In this document: one piece after another, positions 5,929 through 12,813 of the stretch
How positions within the stretch are numbered: position 1 is the first letter of the stretch
How the letters are laid out: the number at the start of each line of letters is the position of its first letter
Source: an uncultured Collinsella sp.
GTDB lineage: Bacteria; Actinomycetota; Coriobacteriia; Coriobacteriales; Coriobacteriaceae
Assembly (NCBI GenBank): GCA_900752215.1
Contig: CAADUO010000026.1
Location: 1 to 19,744 of the forward strand
Direction: 5' to 3'
DNA: 19,744 nt
Program-made: the position numbers and the translations under genes
Notes under the pieces: model-generated
The model's input: only the letters and a program-made list of their open reading frames with translations
Told to the model about the DNA's origin: nothing
Database searches by the model: none

Positions 5929-7959
5929 TTAAGCATCAAGGAAACGCGCGTCATGCGCATGTTTTTCAATGTACTCGCGTCGATAGCCGACCTCGGAACC
6001 CATGAGCTCGCGCACGGCGCGGTCCGCCACCACGGCGTCTTCGATCGACACACGCTGCAGGATGCGGGTCTTGGGGTCCATCGTCGTCGAGGCGAGCTGC
6101 TTGGGGTCCATCTCGCCCAGGCCCTTGTAGCGCTGGACGGTATAGCCCTTGCGCTTTTTGGTGATCTTGCCGTCCTTGGCCTTGCCGTCCTCGTCGTTAT
6201 CGTCGGGGTTCAGGCCCAGACTCTGGATGGTGTCGCGCAGGATCTCGTCTTCGGGCTGGCGGCCGTTGGGATACACGTAGTGGATCTTGTTGCGCACCTT
6301 AATGCCAAAGATGGGCGGGCAGGCAACATAGACGTAGCCGGCATCGATCAGCGGACGCATGTACTTGTAGAAGAACGTCAGCAGCAGGATGCGGATATGC
6401 GCACCGTCGACGTCTGCATCGGTCATGATGATGATCTTGTGGTAGCGCGCCTTGGTGATATCGAAGTCGCCGCCGTCGCCGGCGCTCGTCGTGACGCCGC
6501 AGCCGATCGCGGTAATCAATGACTGGATGGTGTCACTCGAGAACGCGCGATGGTCACCAACGCGTTCGACGTTCAAAATCTTGCCGCGCAGGGGCAGAAT
6601 CGCCTGGATGTCTCGGCGACGGCCGTCCTTGGCTGAACCGCCTGCCGAGTCACCCTCTACGATGAAGAGCTCGGTCAGCTCGGCATCGCGCACCGAGCAG
6701 TCGGCGAGCTTACCGGGCAGGGACGCCGTCTCGAGCAGGCTCTTGCGACGGGTCGCTTCGCGCGCCTTGCGGGCGGCGTTGCGGGCCTTGCATGCCTGCT
6801 GGGCCTTCTTGACGATCTCGCGAGCGGGCTTGGGATGCTCCTCGAGGTAATCGGCGAGGCCGTCGGTCACGATCTTGAGCGTCAGCGTGCGCATATAGGA
6901 GCTGCCGAGCTTGGCCTTGGTCTGGCCCTCAAATTGCGGGTCGGGCAGCTTGACCGAGATAACGGCCGAAAGGCCCTCGCGCACATCGTCGCCGGTCAGG
7001 TTGGCGTCTTTTTCCTTGAGCAGGTTCTGTTTGCGCGCGTAGTCGTTGATCACACGGGTGAGCGCGGTGCGGAAGCCCTCAAGGTGCATGCCGCCCTCGG
7101 GGGTGTAGATGTCGTTGGCAAACGACATGACGTTCTCGCCGTAACCGCTATTCCACTGCAGGGAAACCTCGACCTCGCCCATCTTGGTCACAGGCGCGTC
7201 CGGGTCCGATTTGCCCTCGATGTAGATGGGCTCCTTAAAGGCCTCGGGGACGTCCTTGCCCTCGTTGAGGAACTTGACGAAGTCGATGATGCCGCCCTCG
7301 TAGCAAAACTCCTCCACGTGGGGGGTCGCCTCGCGCTCGTCGGTCAGCACGATTTTGAGGTTCTTATTGAGGAACGCCGTCTCCTGCAGGCGGTTGTGCA
7401 GCGTATCGAAATCGTAAATGCAGGTCTCGAAGATCTCGTCGTCGGGCCAGAAGGTGACGGTGGTGCCCATCGAATCCGAGGTGCCCACGACCTCCATCTT
7501 CTTGACGGTCTTGCCGCGCGAGAACTCCATCTCGTAGGTGTTGCCGTCGCGACGAACCTGAACGACCACGCGCTTGGACAGTGCGTTGACGACGGAGATG
7601 CCAACGCCGTGCAGGCCGCCCGAGACCTTATAGGCCGAATTATCGAACTTACCGCCGGCGTGCAAGATCGTCATGACGACCTCGAGCGTCGGGATCTTTT
7701 TAACAGGGTGCTCGTCGACGGGGATGCCGCGCCCGTTGTCGACGACCGTGATGGAGTTGTCGGCGTGGACCGTCACCTGGATCTCGGTGCAGAAACCGGC
7801 CATGGCCTCGTCGACGGAGTTGTCAACGATCTCCCACACCAGGTGATGCAGACCGCTGGCGCTCGTCGAGCCGATATACATGCCCGGGCGCTTACGAACG
7901 GCCTCGAGACCTTCGAGAATCTTAATCTCGCCGCCATCGTAATCGTTTTCGTTTGCCAC
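5929..7959 (-). CDS. gyrB: DNA gyrase subunit B
   Basis: This is the ATPase subunit of gyrase, 676 residues. The GHKL domain shows EIVDNSVDE (43-51), DNGRGIP (74-80) and GGLHGVG (114-120). The TOPRIM domain shows EGDSAGG (435-441) and DADVDG (514-519), which hold the metal-binding acidic residues, with PLRGKILNVE between them. The frame is open up to a TTG at 7977, but I chose the GTG at 7959 because GGAGG lies four bases before it, the same layout as gyrA. A terminator lies just upstream at 8009-8038, so gyrB-gyrA must have its own promoter within the short 7960-8012 stretch; I cannot place its boxes confidently. Confidence 0.98.
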   Translation of the reverse strand: MANENDYDGGEIKILEGLEAVRKRPGMYIGSTSASGLHHLVWEIVDNSVDEAMAGFCTEIQVTVHADNSITVVDNGRGIPVDEHPVKKIPTLEVVMTILHAGGKFDNSAYKVSGGLHGVGISVVNALSKRVVVQVRRDGNTYEMEFSRGKTVKKMEVVGTSDSMGTTVTFWPDDEIFETCIYDFDTLHNRLQETAFLNKNLKIVLTDEREATPHVEEFCYEGGIIDFVKFLNEGKDVPEAFKEPIYIEGKSDPDAPVTKMGEVEVSLQWNSGYGENVMSFANDIYTPEGGMHLEGFRTALTRVINDYARKQNLLKEKDANLTGDDVREGLSAVISVKLPDPQFEGQTKAKLGSSYMRTLTLKIVTDGLADYLEEHPKPAREIVKKAQQACKARNAARKAREATRRKSLLETASLPGKLADCSVRDAELTELFIVEGDSAGGSAKDGRRRDIQAILPLRGKILNVERVGDHRAFSSDTIQSLITAIGCGVTTSAGDGGDFDITKARYHKIIIMTDADVDGAHIRILLLTFFYKYMRPLIDAGYVYVACPPIFGIKVRNKIHYVYPNGRQPEDEILRDTIQSLGLNPDDNDEDGKAKDGKITKKRKGYTVQRYKGLGEMDPKQLASTTMDPKTRILQRVSIEDAVVADRAVRELMGSEVGYRREYIEKHAHDARFLDA

Positions 7960-8008
7960 ACGTCCTCCTTCAGTCAAGAAAATGTGTACAGCCTTACTAG
8001 TTTATCGT

Positions 8009-8038
8009 AAAAAAATACCCTCGGGAACGAGGGTATTT
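8009..8038 (-). terminator. Rho-independent terminator after dciA
   Basis: On the minus strand, a perfect 11-bp stem (8028-8038 with 8013-8023, tetraloop TTCC) runs into a T-run (rc of 8009-8015). It separates the dnaN-recF-dciA transcript from gyrB. Confidence 0.88.
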
Positions 8039-8064
8039 GGCTCTACAAGGCCACCAGATGCGAT

Positions 8065-8628
8065 TTAAGGCTCTTTTTTGCTTTGCACGCCCTTGGCCCA
8101 CTCGGCGCTGGCTCTCATGGCGTTCTCGAGGGCCTCGCGCAGTTTTTGGTCTTCGATGGGCGCCACTTGGCACTCAATCTCGGTGCGCTCGGCCTCACTG
8201 AGGTCGGCGTGCGGAGCCGGCGGGCGCTCGGTCGTCGCCGGGCGCAGGCGCTCCTTGGCGGCGGGTGGCGTGTGGCCGGGCGCGGTGGTTTTGAACACCA
8301 GGCCGTCCACATGTGCACCGGCGCGCTCCATACGTGCGCGGATGATCTCGCGCAACAGCGTCATTTCCTGCGTCCACGAGGGCGAGTCGAGGTACACCAG
8401 CAGCTCATTGGACTCGGGCAGGTAGCGCAGGCCCGTCACATGGCGCCCCTCGCGCGTGCCCGAGCACACCGCATTCCAGGCGCGATAGACCGCACGAGAT
8501 TCCTCTGCAGCCTCCATCTGCGCGCGGCGCTCAGGCGTCGCGGCCGCCAGGATGCGCTGGCGCTCTGCGTTCAAAAACCCACTGAAGGCGACCGTTTCGC
8601 TCTCGCGCTCGTAATTAGCACGTCTCAC
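8065..8628 (-). CDS. dciA: DciA-like protein (DUF721), replicative helicase loader/operator
   Basis: DUF721/DciA proteins deliver or activate the replicative helicase DnaB in bacteria lacking DnaC/DnaI. This 187-residue protein has the family core at about residues 46-112: YRAWNAVC, a beta segment NELLVYLDS, then SPSWTQEMTLLREIIRARM, in which a Trp near the end of the strand and a following helix are typical. The rest of the C-terminus is charged and probably flexible (121-187). The position between recF and gyrB is where mycobacterial DciA is encoded. The GTG at 8628 lies inside recF; the 14-nt overlap with the recF stop points to translational coupling. Family identity rests mostly on synteny plus the core motif. 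Confidence 0.85.
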   Translation of the reverse strand: MRRANYERESETVAFSGFLNAERQRILAAATPERRAQMEAAEESRAVYRAWNAVCSGTREGRHVTGLRYLPESNELLVYLDSPSWTQEMTLLREIIRARMERAGAHVDGLVFKTTAPGHTPPAAKERLRPATTERPPAPHADLSEAERTEIECQVAPIEDQKLREALENAMRASAEWAKGVQSKKEP

Positions 8629-9721
8629 CCATGCTCACCACCTTGGCTCGATCAAGCAGGTCATCGGTAAAGTACCCCAGGTTGGTCGTGGTTATGACCG
8701 TCTGGATATCATCGCCGATCAGCCGCAGGAAAGCACCGCGGCGTTCGCCGTCGAGTTCGCTCATCACGTCGTCCAAAAGCAGCAATGGGGCGGTGCCCAG
8801 GACATCGCGAGCCACGGCCACCTCCGCCACCTTCCAGGCCAGAACCAACGTTCGCTGCTGACCTTGGCTGGCAAATGAACGGGCGGAGCGACCCGCCACG
8901 GTAAACTCAATCTCATCGCGATGCGGTCCCACCAACGTCACGCCGCGGCGAATTTCCTCGTCGGCGTGCTCATCAAGGGCAGCCAGCATGCGCTCGTACG
9001 CCCAGCCCTTCAGCTCTTCGCGATCCTCGACCTGGGGCAAATCCCCCAGCGTGGACGTATAGGTCACGTTGGCAGCCTCACCGGATGCCACTTGCCCGTA
9101 GGCAGTGTGCACATGGCCCGCCAGCCGGTCGAGCAGGGCCAACCGGTGCACGAGCAGGGCCGAGCCCGCGCGGGCAATCGAATCATTCCACGCGCCGAGC
9201 ATCTCGCGGCAGCACCAGGTCTCCTTGAGCAAGGCGTTACGCTGGGTCACGCAGCGCCCATAGGTGCTCGCAAGATCGGCATAGCGTGCGCTCAGTTGCA
9301 TGCCGAAGTCATCGAGGGCGGCGCGGCGCACACTGGCGCCTCGCTTAACCATGTCCAGATGGTCGGGGCAAAACAGCACGCTCGGCAGAACCCCGCGCAC
9401 ACCGGCGGCAGAGCATCTCTTGCCGTTGCGGCTAAACGAGCGCTTACCGTCCTCCGCGTTCAATCCCATATCAAGCACGCGGCCGTCGCCCTCGAGCCTC
9501 AGCTCGACCTTGCACGAGCCCACGCCGTCATGGACGAGCTCGGCTGCGGTCGGATGCCTAAACGAGGCGCCGCTCGTCAGCAGCTGCAGCGCCTCTATGA
9601 GATTGGTCTTTCCCGCCGCGTTGGGTCCCGCAAGTATCGTCACGCCCTCGTCCAGAGCAAGGCGATAGCTATCGAAGCTGCGGTAGTGCGCGACGGAAAG
9701 ATCGCGGGCGAATATGGTCAT
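8615..9721 (-). CDS. recF: DNA replication/repair protein RecF
   Basis: This SMC-like ATPase acts with RecO and RecR to load RecA at single-strand gaps. The 368 residues show Walker A GPNAAGKT (32-39), signature SQGQQR (285-290) and Walker B LLLLDD (313-318). The ATG at 9721 gives the usual RecF opening (short beta strand, then HYRSF). The open frame continues upstream to 10066, but that stretch is inside dnaN in another frame and reads as low-complexity Ser/Arg, so it is excluded. There is no clear Shine-Dalgarno sequence; the start lies 10 nt after the dnaN stop, so it probably depends on translational coupling. Confidence 0.97.
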   Translation of the reverse strand: MTIFARDLSVAHYRSFDSYRLALDEGVTILAGPNAAGKTNLIEALQLLTSGASFRHPTAAELVHDGVGSCKVELRLEGDGRVLDMGLNAEDGKRSFSRNGKRCSAAGVRGVLPSVLFCPDHLDMVKRGASVRRAALDDFGMQLSARYADLASTYGRCVTQRNALLKETWCCREMLGAWNDSIARAGSALLVHRLALLDRLAGHVHTAYGQVASGEAANVTYTSTLGDLPQVEDREELKGWAYERMLAALDEHADEEIRRGVTLVGPHRDEIEFTVAGRSARSFASQGQQRTLVLAWKVAEVAVARDVLGTAPLLLLDDVMSELDGERRGAFLRLIGDDIQTVITTTNLGYFTDDLLDRAKVVSMGETC

Positions 9722-9731
9722 AGGGCGGCTG

Positions 9732-10835
9732 CTAGATGCGGACCGGCATGACCAGGTACAGGTAGTTGATCTTGTCGTAGGACTTGAAGATGCCCGCCTG
9801 CGAGTAGCTCTTGAGCTCCAGCGTGATCTCCTTCTCCTTGGACAGGGCATTGAGGCAGCCGAAGATGTAGTGGTAGTTGAAGGCGATGGTACCCGACTCG
9901 CCCTCGGCCTCGACATCGATCGTCTCCTGCGCAAGGTCCTGGTCATTGGAAATGGAGGACAGGCCCATCTGCCCGTTCTCGACATCGATCTCGAACTTGA
10001 CAGCGGGGTTGGCGCTCGCGATAACGGCCACGCGCTTGAGGGCGGCGTTAAAGGCGGCGACGTCAATCTTGACGCTCGTCACGCACGAATCGGGGATGAG
10101 CTGCTTGTAGTTGGGGTACACGCCCTCGATGCGGCGCGACACGTAGGTGGTGTTGCCGGCCTCAAAGACAACCTGGGTGTCGGTAGCCCCGATCATGATG
10201 GTCGCCTGGCCGGCCATGATGTTCAGCGCGTCGTTAAAGGCGTCGGCCGGAACGTTAAGCTCAAAGGAGCCCTCGAGGGTCGAGGTCTCGACCTGCGTAT
10301 CGCACACGGCCAAGCGGAAGGAATCGGTCGCCACCAGGCGCACGGTGTTGTTCTCGACCTTCATGTGCACGCCGCCCAGGATGGGGCGGGCCTTGTCGGT
10401 CGAGGTGACGCGCCACACGCGGCCGACCATTTCGGACAAGATATCGGTCGGCAGCTCCACGGCACTCTCAATGGCATAGGCCGGAAACTCGGGGAAGTCA
10501 TTGGCATCGAGCGTGTTCAGGCGGAAAGAGCTCTTCTCGCAACCAATCAGCACCTGGCGCTCGGACAGCTCAAAGGTGACCGGGGCATCGGGGAGGGTCT
10601 TGGTGATATTGGAGAGCATCTTACAGGGGATAACCATCTCGCCCTCTTCTTCGACATGCGCCGCGATGCGATGACGGATCGAGATGGTGTAGTTAGAGGT
10701 CTGGAATTCCAAGATGCCGTCTTGCGCCTTGACGAGCACGCCCGACAGGATGGGAAGGGTGGATGCCGAAGCGACACCCTTCATAACGACGCCGATGGCT
10801 TGTGTAAGCGAGCTCTGGCTGACGGTGAACTTCAT
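9732..10835 (-). CDS. dnaN: DNA polymerase III sliding clamp (beta subunit)
   Basis: This ring-shaped processivity clamp has 367 residues, the normal length for three clamp domains. Family hallmarks include an N-terminus MKFTVSQSSLTQAIGVV, the STLPILSGVLV segment, the domain-II stretch RPILGGVHM with TDSFRLAV, and the terminal MPVRI. The ATG at 10835 has AAAGG upstream, nine bases away. The leader passes through the AT-rich part of the dnaA-dnaN spacer, so initiation events and dnaN transcription share DNA. It is followed by recF after 10 nt. Confidence 0.98.
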   Translation of the reverse strand: MKFTVSQSSLTQAIGVVMKGVASASTLPILSGVLVKAQDGILEFQTSNYTISIRHRIAAHVEEEGEMVIPCKMLSNITKTLPDAPVTFELSERQVLIGCEKSSFRLNTLDANDFPEFPAYAIESAVELPTDILSEMVGRVWRVTSTDKARPILGGVHMKVENNTVRLVATDSFRLAVCDTQVETSTLEGSFELNVPADAFNDALNIMAGQATIMIGATDTQVVFEAGNTTYVSRRIEGVYPNYKQLIPDSCVTSVKIDVAAFNAALKRVAVIASANPAVKFEIDVENGQMGLSSISNDQDLAQETIDVEAEGESGTIAFNYHYIFGCLNALSKEKEITLELKSYSQAGIFKSYDKINYLYLVMPVRI

Positions 10836-11073
10836 CTTTTAATACCTTTCTATAGATATAAATATCTTAATAATAGTAATAGCACTGACGAAACTGTTGA
10901 TTACTCCCAAAGACGCAGGTCAGACCCAGAAAGGGAATCGACAGCAGCCTGTGTGCAACAGGGGTGGTTTTCCACGTTCAAAACCTGCGCAAAACTTTTC
11001 ATCACCGCGGGTTGGGTTTTCGACACCTTATGCCCGTGGTTTCGACAAGTTTTCAACAGATGTCTCTATTTCC
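10836..11073. other. oriC: Origin candidate: dnaA-dnaN spacer with DnaA boxes and AT-rich unwinding element
   Basis: This 238-bp spacer has an AT-rich half next to dnaN (about 10840-10885) and a box-rich half next to dnaA. Plus-strand DnaA-box-like 9-mers are TTTTCCACG (10968), TTTTCATCA (10996), TTTTCGACA (11017), GTTTCGACA (11039) and TTTTCAACA (11050); the last four start 21, 22 and 11 bp apart, close to whole helical turns. One minus-strand box, TAATCAACA, lies at 10903-10895. I found no exact TTATCCACA anywhere in the window. The dnaA-dnaN spacer is the unwinding site in many Gram-positive bacteria; the function here is inferred. Confidence 0.75.
10868..10882 (-). other. DnaA-trio-like triplet run
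   Basis: The plus strand reads TAA TAA TAG TAA TAG, five triplets of the 3'-(G/A)AT-5' DnaA-trio pattern. The box TAATCAACA at 10903-10895 lies 12 bases away on the side and in the orientation expected for loading DnaA onto this single strand. Confidence 0.6.
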
Positions 11074-12798
11074 CTACGAGCGCAGTGTAATTTTATCGCG
11101 CAGCGACTTGAGGTCTTCGGTGACGGTGCGGTCTTCCTGGATCATCTTCTGGACTTTTTTGTAGCTCGTGCTGACGGTCGAGTGGTTGCGGTTGCCAAAT
11201 TCGGCGCCCACCGCCGTGGTCGTCATCTCGCACATCTCGATGGCCAGGTAGATAGCGATATGACGTGCTTTGGCGATATTGGCGTTGCGACGCGGGCCGA
11301 TGAGCTCCTCGTGCGTCACGCCGTACTGCTCTTCAATGACGGACTGAACCGTTTGCACGTTGATCTTTTTGGCCGATGTGTCGAAGTACTGGCTGGCGAT
11401 GGTGTCGATATCGTCAAAGGTGAGCTCCCCGCCCTCGCGCTCGCGGTCGCCCGCCTCGCCGGCGCAGCGCTCGCAAAAGCTCTCGAGTTCGCGGATGTTG
11501 GTGCCCGAGACCTCGGCCATGTGTTTAAAGTGCTCGTCGGTCAGGTGCCCGCCGTCGCCCCCATAGGCCGCCAGCAGCGAGTCGTCGCCTGCCTCGGGAG
11601 CGGCGACGATGGTGTTCTCGTAATAGCGCTGCAAGATCTTGTATTTCATCTCGTAGCTGGGCTCTGCGACCAGGCAGAGCATGCCGGCGTTGAAGCGGCT
11701 GGTCAGACGCTCGTCCATGCTCAGGTCCTTGGGGGCGCGGTCTGCCGCGATGACGACCTTCTTGTTGTTGCGGATGAACTCGTCCATGAGCTGGAAAAAG
11801 TAGTCCACGCTCGCGCGCTTGCCGATGATGTTTTGGATGTCATCGATGATGAGCACGTCCACGCCGTGGTACGCCTGCATGATGGGGGCGTTGCTCTTCT
11901 TTTGGCGGTCGAACTCGGTCATCAGGTCGTCCAGATATGCCTGGGAGTTTGCATACTTGACCTTGATCTCGGGCGACTTCTCGGCGAGCTCGTTTTTGAT
12001 GGCAAGCAGCAGGTGCGTCTTGCCCAGGCCCGATTTGCCGTAGATGAACAGTGATGTGCACGTGCCGCGCTCGTCCGCGAGGGCGGCAAACTTGAGTGCC
12101 GAGCGATAGGCATGGCTGTTCTCGGGGCCGTAGACAAAGTTCTCAAAGGTAAATTTTGAGTTCGCGGCGAGCGGGGCTCCATCCGTATTCTGCTCGGCCG
12201 GCACGGTCGGTGCTGGCATGGGTGAAGCGGGGGTCGCAGCTTGCGTGGATTTGGTCGGCGCTCCGCCCTTCATCTGGTTCATCATGCGACGAAAATCATC
12301 GGCCGAGAGCGTGTTCTTGATTGCAATGCCCGAATCCGCGCCCGCCGCTGCGTCGTGAGCGATGGGCATGTGCGTGACGGGTGCGTTCGTTGACGCCGCC
12401 GCCGCGGTCGGCAACGGTGCCATGGTTTCACGGGAAACATCGCTGTGCTGGTGCTCGATTGTCGGCACGTCGCCTGCGAAGGTCGGCACCGCCGGGGAAG
12501 CGGCGGGAGCCGTGGCGGGCGCCGTCGCGGCGGCGGATTCCGTCGCGGCGCCTTGCGGTGCCACGATATCGAGCGCAATCGGTGCAAAGGCGATTTCTTC
12601 CAGATAGGCCTCAATAGTCGGCTGATGCTTTTTGAGCTGCGCGATGGCAAACCGCGAGGGGGCCTCGATCGTGAGCGTATCTTCGGTCAGGCTTATGGCG
12701 CGCGATTGCCCCAGCATGTTGATGAGGCGTGCATCTTGGCCGTCGCGCTGGCAAAAGGCGATGGCATCCCCCAGGATGATGCTTGCTTCCTCGTCCAC
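11074..12798 (-). CDS. dnaA: Chromosomal replication initiator DnaA
   Basis: This AAA+ ATPase binds DnaA boxes and opens the origin. It has 574 residues. Domain I spans about 1-80 and is divergent. A long Ala/Pro-rich domain II linker runs from about 80 to 213. The AAA+ core has Walker A GKSGLGKT (254-261), Walker B VLIIDD (315-320) and the LTSRFNAG box with Arg368. The DNA-binding domain IV ends with the signature GNRNHSTVSTS, in which the usual RDH is RNH (Asn538). The GTG at 12798 has GGGAG upstream. It lies 15 nt behind the GHKL gene, so it is probably transcribed from the promoter of that gene. Domain II residues VSRET (121-125) are encoded by a parS-like sequence. Confidence 0.98.
   Translation of the reverse strand: MDEEASIILGDAIAFCQRDGQDARLINMLGQSRAISLTEDTLTIEAPSRFAIAQLKKHQPTIEAYLEEIAFAPIALDIVAPQGAATESAAATAPATAPAASPAVPTFAGDVPTIEHQHSDVSRETMAPLPTAAAASTNAPVTHMPIAHDAAAGADSGIAIKNTLSADDFRRMMNQMKGGAPTKSTQAATPASPMPAPTVPAEQNTDGAPLAANSKFTFENFVYGPENSHAYRSALKFAALADERGTCTSLFIYGKSGLGKTHLLLAIKNELAEKSPEIKVKYANSQAYLDDLMTEFDRQKKSNAPIMQAYHGVDVLIIDDIQNIIGKRASVDYFFQLMDEFIRNNKKVVIAADRAPKDLSMDERLTSRFNAGMLCLVAEPSYEMKYKILQRYYENTIVAAPEAGDDSLLAAYGGDGGHLTDEHFKHMAEVSGTNIRELESFCERCAGEAGDREREGGELTFDDIDTIASQYFDTSAKKINVQTVQSVIEEQYGVTHEELIGPRRNANIAKARHIAIYLAIEMCEMTTTAVGAEFGNRNHSTVSTSYKKVQKMIQEDRTVTEDLKSLRDKITLRS
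12424..12439. promoter_or_regulatory. parS-like site inside dnaA (14 of 16 bases)
   Basis: The 16 bases GGTTTCACGGGAAACA match the parS palindrome TGTTTCACGTGAAACA at 14 of 16 positions (mismatches at 1 and 10). It sits in the variable linker of DnaA, where it encodes VSRET, the peptide parS yields in this frame. Both mismatches may weaken ParB binding. Confidence 0.5.
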
Positions 12799-12813
12799 TG
12801 TCTCTCCCGTTCT

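Noticed and set aside
6835..8010. Plus-strand open frame opposite gyrB
   Set aside because: It is antisense to the GHKL and TOPRIM coding sequence and runs into the terminator; no domain seen.
9722..10066. N-terminal extension of recF by 115 codons
   Set aside because: It overlaps dnaN in another frame, reads as low-complexity Ser/Arg/Thr, and RecF homology begins at the ATG at 9721.
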